Position numbers and translations under genes: made by a program
Assembly: GCA_039583875.1 (NCBI GenBank)
Contig: CM077150.1
Coordinates: forward strand, 47,754,261 to 47,818,260
Reading direction: 5' to 3'
Origin: Platanthera guangdongensis
Lineage: Eukaryota > Streptophyta > Magnoliopsida > Asparagales > Orchidaceae
Length of the DNA: 64,000 bases
The notes under the pieces: generated by a model
The model's input: only the letters and a program-made list of their open reading frames with translations
Told to the model about the DNA's origin: nothing
The model's database searches: none
In this document: in pieces, positions 30,682 to 41,677 of the stretch
Layout: each line of letters starts with the position of its first letter
How positions within the stretch are numbered: the stretch's first letter is position 1

Positions 30682-31257
30682 TCAGCATTCCTTGTTGAGC
30701 ATGTCAAGTTCTATTTTGAAGAGCGAGAACTTGGACTCGTCCAGGGGTTTCGTGAAAATGTCTGCAACCTGCATGTTAGTTGGAACATACTGGAGATTGA
30801 TGTCTCCATGCTCCACATGCTCCCTGATGAAGTGGTACCTCAGCTCTATGTGCTTTCTCCGGCTGTGAGAGACTGAGTTGTTGGCTATTGCAATTGCACT
30901 GGAGGAGTCACAGGACAGAGGAATGTCCTTGACCTTCAAGTTATAGTCTTCAAGTTGATTCTTGATCCAGAGTAATTGTGCACAACAGCTGCCGACAGAA
31001 ATGTATTTTGACTCGACCGTTGAGATTGCGACACAATTTTGCTTCTTGCTGCTCCATGAGATGAGTCTCCTTACAAGGAATTGACAAGTCCCGGAAGTGC
31101 TCTTTCTATCATCTTTACTACCTGCAAAATCTGCATATGAAAATCCAATTAGCTCGCTATCATTACTTCTGGGGTACCATAAGCTAAGATTTGGTGTGCC
31201 CTTAAGGTATCTCAAAATTCGTTTTGCAGTAGTGTAATAAGATATCTTAGAGTTCAC
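30682..31257 (-). CDS. SIRE RNase H and C-terminal RT
   Basis: A 191-residue frame: ILRYLKGTPNLSLWYP, GFSYADFAGSKDDRKSTSG, SWSSKKQNCVAISTVESKY, SCDSSSAIAIANNS, HIELRYHFIREHVEHG, then VADIFTKPLDESKF. Catalytic Asp/Glu positions are mostly kept (YADFAG, TVESKY). It is open from here to its stop near 30682, but is detached from the RT by stops. Confidence 0.85.
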   Translation of the reverse strand: MNSKISYYTTAKRILRYLKGTPNLSLWYPRSNDSELIGFSYADFAGSKDDRKSTSGTCQFLVRRLISWSSKKQNCVAISTVESKYISVGSCCAQLLWIKNQLEDYNLKVKDIPLSCDSSSAIAIANNSVSHSRRKHIELRYHFIREHVEHGDINLQYVPTNMQVADIFTKPLDESKFSLFKIELDMLNKEC

Positions 31258-32230
31258 ATGTTATCTAGCACACACACATGTTGAAAACATGATGTCTGAC
31301 CTACTAGTAGTAAGGTAAAGCAAGGATCCAATTATGCTTATGTACTTGGTTTCATCAAAAAGTTCCCCTTTCTCATCCTTGTCCAGAGACATAGCTGAAT
31401 CCACTGGATTCCTCATAGAGGTTGCACTCTTCGTTCCGAATTTCTTTATTAACTATTTGGTGAACTTCGTTTGAGAGATGAAAATTCCATCCTCAGATTG
31501 TTTCACTTGAAGTTCTAAGAAATACTTCAGCTCTCTCATACTGCTCATTTCAAACTTCTCTTGCATAAGTTTGGAAAACTTCTTGCAAAGGTTGTCGTCA
31601 GTAGAGCCAAAAATGATGTCATCGACATAGATTTGCACTGGCAAAATATTGCTTTTTAGTTCCCTAAGAAATAATATTTTATCTATCTTTTATCTTGTAA
31701 ACTTGTTCTAAAGAAAAAAGTTAGACAACATTTCACACTAAGCTTGTGGAGCTTGTTTCAAACTGTATAGCGCTCTAAATAATAAATAAACATAATTAGG
31801 ATGTTCAGGATCAACAAAACCTGGAGGTTGTTCCACATACACTTCTTCATTTATGTCACTATTAAGGAAAGCTGACTTCACATTCATTTGGTAGACGGTG
31901 AAGCCTTTGAGTGCATCATATGCGAGGAACAACCTGATTGTCTCAAGTCTTGCCACTGGAGCATATGTCTGATCGAAGTCGATCCCTTCTTCCTATCTAT
32001 ATCCTTTGGCAACGAGTCTGGCTTTGTTCTTGATTATTGTTCCATCTTCGTCCATCTTGTTTTGGTAGACTCATTATGTTCTAATCACATTCTTTCCTTT
32101 GGGTCTTGGCACAAGCTTCCAGACTCGGCAACGTTTGAATTGATTTAGTTCTTCTTCCATTGTCATTATGCAAGATGCGTCCTTGTTTACTTCCTCAAAC
32201 TTCTTTGGTTCAACCTGCGAGAGAAAACTC
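31258..32230 (-). pseudogene. SIRE reverse transcriptase, interrupted
   Basis: Pieces in order on the minus strand: [73 protein letters not shown] (31738-31956), then YVDDIIFGSTDDN (31453-31644). Several stops separate them. Upstream (right), the frame is cut by Copia B at TSD AACTC (32226-32230) and resumes at 36664. Confidence 0.85.
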
Positions 32231-33893
32231 TGTTGAAATTTGTGAAGTGGAAGTGGGTGACGGTACAGGCCGGGCGGCCTGGGGCGGACAGTTTTGGCGG
32301 ACTAGGCGGACTGGGCGGACTGAGATGTGCGGCCTGGTGGAAGGTCTAGTGGAAAGCCGGCTGTCTTCTGAGCGGCTTGTTGCATGGAGTCCGCGGACTA
32401 TGCGGTCTGGTTTCTGCGGATTGGGTGTTTGCTGATTGGCTTTGCCAAGGAGCGGCCTGAGCGGATGGAGGCTTGCGGACTGGTGCATTGCTCAGTGGCC
32501 GCGGGTGCAAGCTTGTGCTGATTGGCGGGTTGGCTCATGTCCGCGGGATGCTTGCGGACTGGAGTGTCCGCGGTGCGGGATGCTTGCGGACTGAGCTTAG
32601 AGCTTGGCTGAGGCCTTGTCGAGCTCTGGTGGCATAGCAGGCGAATTGTTGTGGAGGTCGTTGGCGGACTGGTTTTGGAGTCCGGGGTTGGCTGCTGCTT
32701 TGGACAGAAGTGCGAGGAGCTCGCGGACTCATGGCGGTCTGTGCTAGGGTGTTTGGCGGACGGGAGTTTGTGTCCGTCATGCTCGCATTAGCCCTTGATG
32801 GTTTTGGACTTGGTCACACTTTGTGCCAAGGCCATGGTGTCCGCGGTATCCGCCAAGTCCGCTGTGACCGGGCGGACTGTTGCTGTCTTCCTTTGGTCGT
32901 GGACTTGTGGCGGATTGAGGTGTGAGTCTTGCGGACTGCCTCGGGTTGGTGCGGACTGCCATTGAAGGGGGTTGTTGTCTTGCAGTGGTTGGAGCTTTGC
33001 GGGCTGATGCCTTGTCCGCATAGCTTGGGCGGACTGGAGAGGGTTCGCCAATGTTTGCCTTGCTCCTGGCGGTTTGCCTTGGTATCCGGCTAAGTCCTTG
33101 CGGACTCAGCGGACGGTGTTTTTGCTATCGCGCGGGCTGGGGTGGTGTCGCTATCTCTTGGGCGGTGACCACACTCCTCACCTTGCCTATAAATAGGACC
33201 CCCCTGGCACATCTAAAGTAACTAGAGTGAACAGTAAGTTGGGGTGTGCAAGGAGCTGCGGTCTGTGTTTGTCAGTCCGCACGGATTGTTTCAGGCTGAC
33301 AGTTTGCTATGTGCAGGTCGCGCGGGTAGCTTCAAGGAGCCAGGAGTTTGGCTGTGACTTCGGTCAAGTACTTGGAAGTGTGCGGTCTCTGCAGACTCAG
33401 CAGGAGGTCGCTCTGCGGCTTGTCAGTTCTGTTACATCTTTGCCAGCTTCAATAACCTGTCCGCCGGCTTCAGGCAGGTAGGGGTGTTCCTCAGTTCAAG
33501 TTCAGCAGGAGGCGAATAACGGTGTGTCCGCGCGGCCTCGCGGCTTCGGCGGACTCCGTGTCTATTCGGCGGATTGCAGCTTAGCTTGGGCGAGTTCAGC
33601 GGACTCGGCGACCTCACGGTCTCGGCGGACTCTGGTGCTGTCCGCCCGGCTTGTTTTTTGGTGCTTTCTGTTTTCAGCTGTTATAATAGCGAAATCATGT
33701 CTCGCTATGTATGCCTCCCATTGTAAAGAAGTGAATGAATAATAGACCTGCTTGTGCTTCCATTGTTTGTTGGGATTTACCTTTGTACCTCTAGTCCTTG
33801 GTTTCCGCTGGTTCAACGTGCGAACTGGGTAGTTCCGAAGATATTAATTTGGTGTTTGGGCTATCTTGCTGACCACGTTGAGAAAATTTAACA
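32231..33893 (+). repeat. Copia B 5' LTR
   Basis: Begins TGTTGAAATTTGTG, ends AAAATTTAACA. TATA box TATAAATA is at 33188-33195 in GCCTATAAATAGGACC. GCGGAC or its complement GTCCGC occurs about 30 times by eye, mostly as GCGGAC in element sense. Confidence 0.95.
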
Positions 33894-33905
33894 TGGTATC
33901 AAAGC
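33894..33905 (+). promoter_or_regulatory. Copia B primer-binding site
   Basis: TGGTATCAAAGC directly after the LTR, 11 of 12 to the initiator-Met site. Confidence 0.9.
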
Positions 33906-33930
33906 GAGGTTTGGGAAGATTGCAGAGTAC

Positions 33931-34977
33931 TTGCAATTCTGTGGATACCTTGCTTCTAACTCGGATTCAAGCTTGTTCGTCAAGAAGAAGGGGGAGCTAC
34001 GAGTCTTGGTCCTGCTGTATGTGGATGACATGATCATCACAGGGAACTCGGAGGGGGAAGTAGCAAGGCTCAGGGCAGAGCTTGCTATACGCTTCGAGAT
34101 GAAAGACTTGGGAGTGTTGCATCACTTTCTTGGTCTGGAAGTGGAGAGGAAGGAGTGCGGGGTTCTCATTAGCCAGAAAGGATATGCTGATCGCATTGTG
34201 AAGCGGTTTGGCATGGGCGAAGGGAAGAAGTGCTCTACTCCACTGGAATCTGGGCTAAAGCTTCGACGAGATGAGGGAAGGGTTCTTCTTGATCCCTTGG
34301 TGTTCAGGGCTCTTGTTGGGAGCTTGATTTATCTGACGATTACAAGGCCGGATTTCGCTTATGCTGTTGGCTGAGTAAGTCGGTATATGGCTGAACCAAG
34401 ACAATCTCATCTAGTGGCGGCGAAGGGAATTCTGAAGTATGTCAAGGCTTCTTCTGACCTAGGACTCCTCTATAGAAGGGACGCGGAGGTTGCGTTGCTC
34501 GGGTACACGGATGCTGACTATGGCGGTGATTCGGATGATCGAAGGTCTACTTCAGGTTATGTGTTCACTTGCGGTTCAGCTCGCATCTCGTGGTGTAGCA
34601 AGAAGCAGGACTCGGTGTCGGTTTCAACCACGGAGGCGGAGTATAAGGCTTCGGCCTTGGCTGCTCGGGAAGCCGTTTGGTTGAGGAGGCTTATAGAGGA
34701 TGTTCATGAAGAAGTGCAAGGGCCTACTTTACTCCGGGGTGACAATGAGAGTGCTCTCAAACTGGTAAACAATCCAGTGTGTCACGCCAGGACCAAGCAT
34801 ATAGAGATTGATCACCACTTCATCAGGGAGAAGGTGTTGGAGGGGTCTCTGTTGGTCGGGCATGTTCGGAGTGAAGATAATCTTGCTGACATCTTCACGA
34901 AGCCACTGTCGAAGGGGCCCTTTGAACGCTTGCGCAGTTTGCTGGGCTTGGTCACCACTTCCCACTTCAAGGGGGAG
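33931..34977 (+). pseudogene. Copia B RT (C-terminal half) and RNase H
   Basis: From 33931: LFVKKKGELRVLVLLYVDDMIITGN (catalytic YVDD kept), EMKDLGVLHHFLGLEV, TRPDFAYAVG, then TGA at 34372-34374. The same frame continues VSRYMAEPRQSHLVAAKGILKYVK, GYTDADYGGDSDDRRSTSG, SVSVSTTEAEYKA, RGDNESALKLVNNP, NLADIFTKPLSKGPF to a stop in the LTR. One premature stop is the only visible lesion in this part. The purine tract CAAGGGGGAG (34968-34977) abuts the 3' LTR. Confidence 0.92.
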
Positions 34978-36658
34978 TGTTGAAATTTGTGAAGTGGAAG
35001 TGGGTGACGGTACAGGCCGGGCGGCCTGGGGCGGACAGTTTTGGCGGACTAGGCGGACTGGGCGGACTGGGCGGACTGAGATGTGCGGCCTGGTGGAAGG
35101 TCTAGTGGAAAGCCGGCTGTCTTCTGAGCGGCTTGTTGCATGGAGTCCGCGGACTATGCGGCCTGGTTTCTGTGGATTGGGTGTTTGCTGATTGGCTTTG
35201 CTAAGGAGCGGCCTGAGCGGATGGAGGCTTGCGGACTGGTGCATTGCTCAGTGGCCGCGGGTGCAAGCTTGTGCTGATAGGCGGGTTGGCTCATGTCCGC
35301 GGGATGCTTGCGGACTGGAGTGTCCGCGGTGCGGGATGCTTGCGGACTGAGCTTAGAGCTTGGCTGAGGCCTTGTCGAGCTCTGGTGGCACAACATGCGA
35401 ATTGCTGTGGAGGTCGTTGGCGGACTGGTTTTGGAGTCCGGGGTTGGCTGCTGCTTTGGACAGAAGTGCGAGGAGCTCGCGGACTCATGGCGGTCTGTGC
35501 TAGGGTGTTTGGCGGACGGGAGTTTGTGTCCGCCATGCTCGCATTAGCCCTTGATGGTTTTGGACTTGGTCACACTTTGTGCCAAGGCCATGGTGTCCGC
35601 GGTATCCGCCAAGTCTGCTATGACCGGGCGGACTGTTGCTGTCTTCCTTTGGTCGTGGACTTGTGGCGGATTGAGGTGTGAGTCTTGCGGACTGCCTCGG
35701 GTTGGTGCGGACTGCCATTGAAGGGGGTTGCTGTCTTGCAGTGGTTGGAGCTTTGCGGGCTGATGCCTTGTCCGCATAGCTTGGGCGGACTGGAGAGGGT
35801 TCGCCAATGTTTGCCTTGCTCCTGGCGGTTTGCCTTGGTATCCGGCTAAGTCCTTGCGGACTCAGCGGACGGTGTTTTTGCTATCGCGCGGGCTGGGGTG
35901 GTGTCGCTATCTCTTGGGCGGTGACCACACTCCTCACCTTGCCTATAAATAGGACCCCCCTGACACATCTAAAGTAACTAGAGTGAACAGTAAGTTGGGG
36001 TGTGCAAGGAGCTGCGGTCTGTGTTTGTCAGTCCGCGCGGATTGTTTCAGGCTGACGGTTTGATGTGTGCAGGTCGCGCGGGTAGCTTCAAGGAGCCAGG
36101 AGTTTGGCTGTGACTTCGGTCAAGTACTTGGAAGTGTGCGGTCTCTACGGACTCAGCAGGAGGTCGCTCTGCGGTTTGTCAGTTCTGTTACATCTTTGCC
36201 AGCTTCAATAACCTGTCCGCCGGCTTCAGGCGGGTAGGGGTGTTCCTCAGTTCAAGTTCAGCAGGAGGCGAATAACGGTGTGTCCGCGCGGCCTCGCGGC
36301 TTCGGCGGACTCCATGTCTATTCGGCGGATTGCAGCTTAGCTTGGGCGAGTTCAGCGGACTCGGCGACCTCGGCGACCTCGCGGTCTCGGCGGACTCCGG
36401 TGCTGTCCGCCCGACTTGTTTTTTGGTGCTTTCTGTTTTCAGATGTTATACTAGCGAAATCATGTCTCGCTATGTATGTCTCGCATTGTAAGGAAGTGAA
36501 TGAATAATAGACCTGCTTGTGCTTCCATTGTTTATTGGGATTTACCTTTGTACCTCTAGTCCTTGGTTTCCGCTGGTTCAACGTGCGAACTTGGTAGTTC
36601 CGAAGATATTAATTTAGCGTTTGGGCTATCTTGCTGACCACGTTGAGAAAATTTAACA
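34978..36658 (+). repeat. Copia B 3' LTR
   Basis: Matches 32231-33893. The 18 extra bases are two 9-bp unit gains (one more GGCGGACTG, one more GCGACCTCG). TATA box is at 35944-35951. Confidence 0.95.
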
Positions 36659-36663
36659 AACTC

Positions 36664-37070
36664 AAATACAAATTCTCATTAGTTGTACCTCTATGAGTTC
36701 TGACACCATCACGAGGGTCTCATATGATCTGATCAATTGAGTGATCCTTCAAGTGCCAGAGCTATAAAGTCCTTGCATCTGAAGCTTCCTCTGTCACTGG
36801 AGTGATTTCATCAGCTTGAATGACAACTTCATCATGGTGATCATCCTCTTCAATTGGGATTGGAGTGGTGATCTTGATGAACTCTTGACCTTTCTCCTTA
36901 ACTGGCTCATCCAAGCTTAATTCCTTTAGTCTTGATCCCGTATTTTCAACAAACACACTAGAAGAGCTGCTTTGTAGCATTCTCGTCTCATCAAATACAA
37001 TATTGATAAATTCTTTTACAACCAGGGTTTTCTTGTTAAAAATCCTATATGCCTTACTATGATTAGTATA
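36664..37070 (-). pseudogene. SIRE integrase-RT linker
   Basis: The minus strand reads RMLQSSSSSVFVENTGSRL, then Glu/Asp-rich text such as ITTPIPIEEDDHHDEVV. This acidic low-complexity linker is usual between integrase and RT in SIRE-type Pol. Confidence 0.65.
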
Positions 37071-37691
37071 TCATACGAAAATACCTTCAAAACTCTTTTC
37101 ACTGAACTTAGTGGTGTGATGTTTCTCATTGTTAAGTACGAAGCATTTACTATCAAATATTCTAAAATATGCAATAGTCGGTTTCCTTCCCTTTAGTTGT
37201 TCGTAAGGGGTTTTATCATGGTTCTTATTTATGAGTGCTCTATTTTGCACGTGACAAGCAGTGTTGACGGCTTCAGCCCAAAAGTATTCTGGTAGTGAGG
37301 CATCACTCAACATGGTTCTGCAAGCTTCTATGAGTGTTCTATTCCTTCTGTCAGCGACTCCGTTCTATTGAGGAGTACGAGGAGAGGAAAACTCATGAAA
37401 GATACATAGGCTTTCACAAAATTCTATCACGGCCCCAGGTTTGAACTCTGTTCCATTGTCACTTCTGATTTTGACAATTGAACAATTGTATTCATTCTGG
37501 ATCTGCCTGACAAAATTAGTGAAAATATCAAATGTATCTGACTTGTGTTTTAGAAAGAACACCCATGCAAAATGAGAGTAGTCATCTACAATAACCAGTG
37601 TATAATCCTTACCTCCCAAACTTCTAATTTGCAGGGGACCAAACAAGTCCATATGAAGTAAATAGACAACTGAATTCAAAGTTATGATCAT
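37071..37691 (-). pseudogene. SIRE integrase core
   Basis: LLHMDLFGPLQIRSLGGKDY (first Asp), VIVDDYSHFAWVFFLKHKSDTFDIF, IRSDNGTEFK (second Asp), SSPRTPQ, then TAG, then NGVADRRNRTL. The stop replaces the second Gln of PQQNG, and the catalytic Glu is Asp. The C-terminal part MLSDASLPEYFWAEAVNTACHVQNRA and a chromodomain-less tail continue to 37071. Confidence 0.88.
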
Positions 37692-37699
37692 ATTTATTG

Positions 37700-38110
37700 A
37701 GTCATATTTAATGCGTCATATTAGTGAAAACATCGAAAGTATCTGACTTGTGTTTTATAAAAAACACCCATGTAAAATGAGAGTAGTCATCTACAATAAC
37801 CAATGTATAATCCTTATCTCCCAAACTTCTAATTTGCAGGGGACCGAACAAGTCCATATGAAGTAGGTGTAAACACCTGTAAGAATCTTTGCCAATAATA
37901 TTTTTAAAGGTAACCCTTGTTTGCTTGCCTTTTACGCATGCGTGACAAGGTCTATCTCCAACGTACTTAACGTTGGGTGTATCACGTACTAAATTAAAAG
38001 AAAATAATTTATTAATAGTTTTATAATTTATATGTGTTAATTTTTTTATGTCATTGGTCATCAAGATACGCACTATCTTTTGCCAAAAAACACACTGGTG
38101 TAGATGAGTC
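37700..38110 (-). pseudogene. SIRE GAG-pre-integrase and a duplicate integrase segment
   Basis: The pre-integrase text (NVKYVGDRPCHACVKGKQTRVTFKN) leads into a second copy of LLHMDLFGPLQIRSLGDKDYTLVIVDDYSHFTWVFFIKHKSDTFDVF. It ends abruptly in ~50 bp of unrelated AT-rich DNA (about 37680-37725), after which the other copy begins. The two copies differ at several positions. Confidence 0.82.
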
Positions 38111-39272
38111 TATGCAAATAAAATTCAAACAAAATATATTTCTACTACGAGTGTCTGATAAAATCGTTTCTAAGTTATCTACCAATTTTATCAAACACTT
38201 GTCTGCATGAAATTCTACTATGTATCATTTATCACAGAGCTGGCTTATACTTATAAGATTATGTTCTAGTACTTCAACATAAGTCACATCTGAGAAGGAT
38301 ACACTACCTTTAGTGATCATACCATAGCTTTTTGTGATTCCCATGTCAGAACCTCCAAAGATAACCTTTGGCCCGTTCACAACTGGAGATTACTTTTGAA
38401 GTATGCTTCTAGTCCCGGTCATGTGCCGAGAGCATCCATTGTCCAAATACTAGATAGGTGTTTTGTTGGCCTTTGGACATACCTACAAAAATAGAATCAG
38501 TTTACCTTAGGAATCCAAACGCGTTTGGGTCTTTGGTTATTTGTCAGCCTGCTCCCCTAGGAGTGTTAACCTTATGAGTGGTCTGCCTCGCATGATTAAC
38601 TAGAGGAGTTTTAAAATTTCTGGGATTAAACCAGCAATGTACGACAAAGTAACCAACTTTACCGCAACACCAATAATCAAACCTATTGTACCTTTTCCAA
38701 GTCTCCTACTTGACCTTTTGAACATATGGTCTTGCAGGGCCGGCTGATCTGGAGGTAGAAGCCTGATGATAATGACATTCATAAGCCTTTTCCACCTCCC
38801 TTTCCTTGGGCACAACTGGCTTGGCCTTTGGTTCTTTCTTCACATTATGGTCATGAACGTATGAATCATAGTAATTCATTTGAATTTACTCATAAGGTTC
38901 CTTAAAGACACTTTCACCAAAGTTTCGGGCACAGGTCCATCCTTGGTATCGTGACTTAGGCTCTACATAAGTAGGCCCGATAAAGTGTTCGTTGGATGAA
39001 TCAAGATCAAACTCGTTTGTTGGGAAGATGACCTTCTTAAACGACGTTTGATCAAGAGGGGCCTTCCCTTTTCCTTGACTAAAGCTTTCTTGACAGCCTT
39101 ATTCTTTCTCTGAGCTTTATTACTCCTAGAAGATTTACTAGGAGCATCCTGATGGCCTGAGCCAGCACCTTTGGCCTGAGCGGAGAATTCAGCAACAATT
39201 GGAAAGACTGTCTTGGGCTTGGAGAAACATTCAACCAGTTTCTTTTCAGCTGCAAGTTGTTCTTCCGAATCC
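38111..39272 (-). pseudogene. SIRE gag C-terminus, zinc knuckle and protease
   Basis: Gag tail text (DSEEQLAAEKKLVECFSKPK; SSRSNKAQRKNKAVKK) lies right after the primer site at 39090-39270, so the capsid part is deleted. A degenerate knuckle, YWCCGKVGYFVVHC, lies near 38650, with first Cys and His replaced by Tyr. Protease YLDNGCSRHMTG lies at about 38410-38447, followed by TYVEVLEHNLISISQLCDK near 38240. Stops are interspersed. Confidence 0.72.
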
Positions 39273-39283
39273 TTGATACCAAT
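39273..39283 (-). promoter_or_regulatory. SIRE primer-binding site
   Basis: The minus strand reads TGGTATCAAGG two bases after the 5' LTR, a variant of the initiator-Met site. Confidence 0.75.
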
Positions 39284-39285
39284 TG

Positions 39286-40959
39286 AAAATGTTTTAGTTG
39301 TCTACCTAAATCACCTAGATGTGGGTGAATAGGTGAGTTCTGCGTTTGTTTGCGAAATAAAATTTGTATGAGCGATGCACAAAAAATAAACAAACAATCA
39401 CAGACGACACCAAAAAATATAGTGGTTCACCAACCTTGGGTACATCCACTTTCCACCTCATCGATCTAGCAACGCACTAGACTCGACTACTCCACTATCC
39501 TCTCAGATTGAAAACAATCCTACAACTCGGAACAAAGTTCCTACAACTCGGAGTAAAACAACTCTTATAAAAACTCGGAGAATAACTCCTACAATCTCGG
39601 AGAAAAACTCCTACAATAATAAAATGAATTTACAATCAGAACACACTGACTTGTCTTCCATAGATCTGGTTGAATCTCAGGTTCTTCCTTCTTTGAAAAA
39701 CTGAAAAGACCTATCATAAAAATTGAGGAAGAAATCTGAGAATCCTTCGATCTGAGTACTTAGGATCACCACGATCAAGGAGAAGATTTGCATTTGTCGA
39801 AAATATTGATCGGTGAACTCCTTCTTGACTGAACCTCTGGGATCGAGAAAGAATTTGGCGATGAAGAACAGAGCAGCGGCGGCGCTTCTCGATTTAGAAA
39901 GTGGAAATTGATTCAGAATACTTGAAAATTTTTCTTAGGGTTTGTCAGTTCTGACAAGACCTTTTATAAACCTTTCATAACGGTCTAAATTACATTAAAT
40001 GCACGACACATGCACCAATTAAGAGTTAATGACATTTGAAATCGAATCCGTCAGAACTTAACGAAAATTCAGAAATCTGCATTTCATTTCTCGAGAGGAG
40101 TAAGTATTACTCGAGAAAAGTTTCTGTTTCTCGAGAAGAGGTATGACGTTCTTGAGAAGAAATACTTAAGGAAAGCGTAGAGGAAATCTGGTTTCTCGAG
40201 AAAGAAAATCCTTACTCGAGAAAAAATAGACCAGTTACTCGAGAACAACTCTTCTGTTACTCGAGAACAAGAATGCATCTCTAGAAAATTATCTTTGTTA
40301 CTTGAGAAGAGATTTTTGTTACTCGAGAAATAATTCCCGGTTCTCGAGAAATAATTCTGGCCTTCTCGAGAAATGACTTTGGTTTCTCGAGAAAAATACT
40401 TAGAAAAGTTTTGACTTAAATTTTGAGTTTACTTGAGAAGAAGTCAGGATCTACTCGAGTACTGCCAGGCTTTCTCGAGAACTGCACTAGGTTTTCTCGA
40501 GAACAACTTCTGCTACTCGAGTATATGACCAGGGTATCTCGAGTAAGAGCTTTATTCTTACTCGAGTAATGAATGTTCTTCTCAAGTAAAAATCTTTCTC
40601 TTACTCGAGTAATAACGGAAGTTACTCGAGTAAAACACTTAACAAATTCGATTAATCTGAAAATTGATTTTCTTTTATGAAGGCAGCAACCAGCCTTTCT
40701 CCCATAGTTATAGTACTTGAAAATGAAGTGTGTCACAATAGAGAGGTTACACACGAATCAACACCATGTATCACACAATGAGGGATTACATTGTATGATC
40801 CTGTGTTTGGTGATCCATTGTAAACTGACATTGGTTCACACTTGCCAATTATAACCTGCAAACACTCAACTTGAAAAGGCATCAAATACAAACTTAATTC
40901 ATCTTAGTTCAAGAGTGACTTCATACAAATCTAGATTATTGTGGATACAATACCCAACA
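39286..40959 (-). repeat. SIRE 5' LTR with CTCGAG array
   Basis: 1674 bp, TGAAAATG...CCCAACA in plus coordinates. Between 40085 and 40640 the palindrome CTCGAG occurs exactly 19 times by eye, usually as TTCTCGAGAA or TTACTCGAGTAA, plus about five one-mismatch forms; spacing is roughly 15-55 bp. The transcribed side contains TCCTACAA + CTCGGA repeats near 39510-39610. Confidence 0.93.
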
Positions 40960-40964
40960 ATGTT

Positions 40965-41176
40965 TAAAGTCTCTTACAAAGGAGGTCCTGGGTTCGATGT
41001 CACCCGGCCTCAACATCTTGTCGTTGGCTTATACTAGGCCCGGAGCAAGGGTGTAGTGTACGGACTGCAGTCCTGATGATTGTAGGCTGTTGAGTTAGGC
41101 CATGTTGCGACCTCTTAGCTGACAGCCCGCCCATGTGGTGCACCACCTCTGAGGTAGGGCCCGGTGTCCTACATCA
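40965..41176 (+). mobile_element. SINE-like palindrome, plus arm, distal part
   Basis: Continues the arm started at 27963. TAAAGTCTCTTACAAAGGAGG is followed by CTGGGTTCGATGTCACC (B-box match), GGACTGCAGTCCTGATGATTG, and the end CCTACATCA. With the A box at 27967 the two boxes are about 41 bp apart once the SIRE is removed. No poly-A or T-rich tail is seen. Confidence 0.78.
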
Positions 41177-41677
41177 AGAAGTAATGAACTAAGGTCTCAT
41201 TTGGGCTAATTCTTTTGGCTACGCTGCCCGTCTGCGTGCGTGTAGTAGGTGGATCGTTGAATTTTGCTTTGTATTTTGTGTTTTTTTGCTAGTTTTCGTC
41301 AAAAGTAAGATCTAAGAGTGGCTGTCTTGAATTTTACACATTCCCAAAACAAAGAACGCTACCCGTGCAAAACTATTTTCCTGTTTGCTAGGAATTTTTA
41401 GCTCATTTTTGTTTAGAGGAAAAAACCTTCACACTCTCATAGCTGTTTGAAAAGTTTATGTTGGTTTTCCCTTATTGATTCGGATCCAGATCCAACCCGG
41501 ATCCGGGCACGTTAGCACTTTAGGTTTTATATCATTATAAAACCTAGATTTTATTTTCTCCCATCCCATCCGTGAGAAGTTATCATCCGCCCAAGGAGCC
41601 GACCGCCTATGAGCTTGACAAGGGAGGTGGCGCCTGTAGCTCTTTGTGGTGGAGCCCCCTGGAGTTTTGGACAGCCG
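41177..41677 (+). promoter_or_regulatory. Possible LTR/promoter of Copia fragment G
   Basis: Noncoding, AT-rich. ATCATTATAAAACCTAG near 41530-41546 contains TATAAAA. It lies upstream of a leader and a gag-like ATG at 42785, so it may be the LTR of a plus-oriented Copia, but no LTR ends could be fixed. Confidence 0.35.

Larger units (their letters stand above)
32231..36658 (+). mobile_element. Copia B: internally deleted element with GCGGAC-rich LTRs
   Basis: LTRs of 1663 and 1681 bp flank only 1084 bp of internal DNA. TSD AACTC is exact (32226-32230, 36659-36663). The primer site is fused almost directly to the middle of RT, so gag, protease, integrase and half of RT are gone. The LTRs are nearly identical by eye, so the insertion is recent and was presumably mobilised by a relative. 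Copia C belongs to a related family. Confidence 0.95.
27993..40959 (-). mobile_element. SIRE/Maximus-type Copia retrotransposon (with nested Copia B)
   Basis: A minus-oriented Copia with exact TSD ATGTT at 27988-27992 and 40960-40964. From right to left: 5' LTR, primer site, truncated gag, zinc knuckle, protease, duplicated integrase, RT (split by Copia B), RNase H, and an extra ORF after pol as in SIRE elements. The 3' LTR has lost about 760 bp, and most of gag is deleted. Stops occur throughout pol. Confidence 0.9.

Noticed and set aside
32160..36507. Many open frames of 60-171 codons in the Copia B LTRs
   Set aside because: Present in both LTR copies, upstream and downstream of the promoter, with compositions dictated by GCGGAC repeats; none has a recognised domain.
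8732..41176. The palindromic arms as LTRs of one large element enclosing Gypsy and SIRE
   Set aside because: The arms are inverted, not direct, and both inner elements have their own LTRs and target duplications inside the arms.
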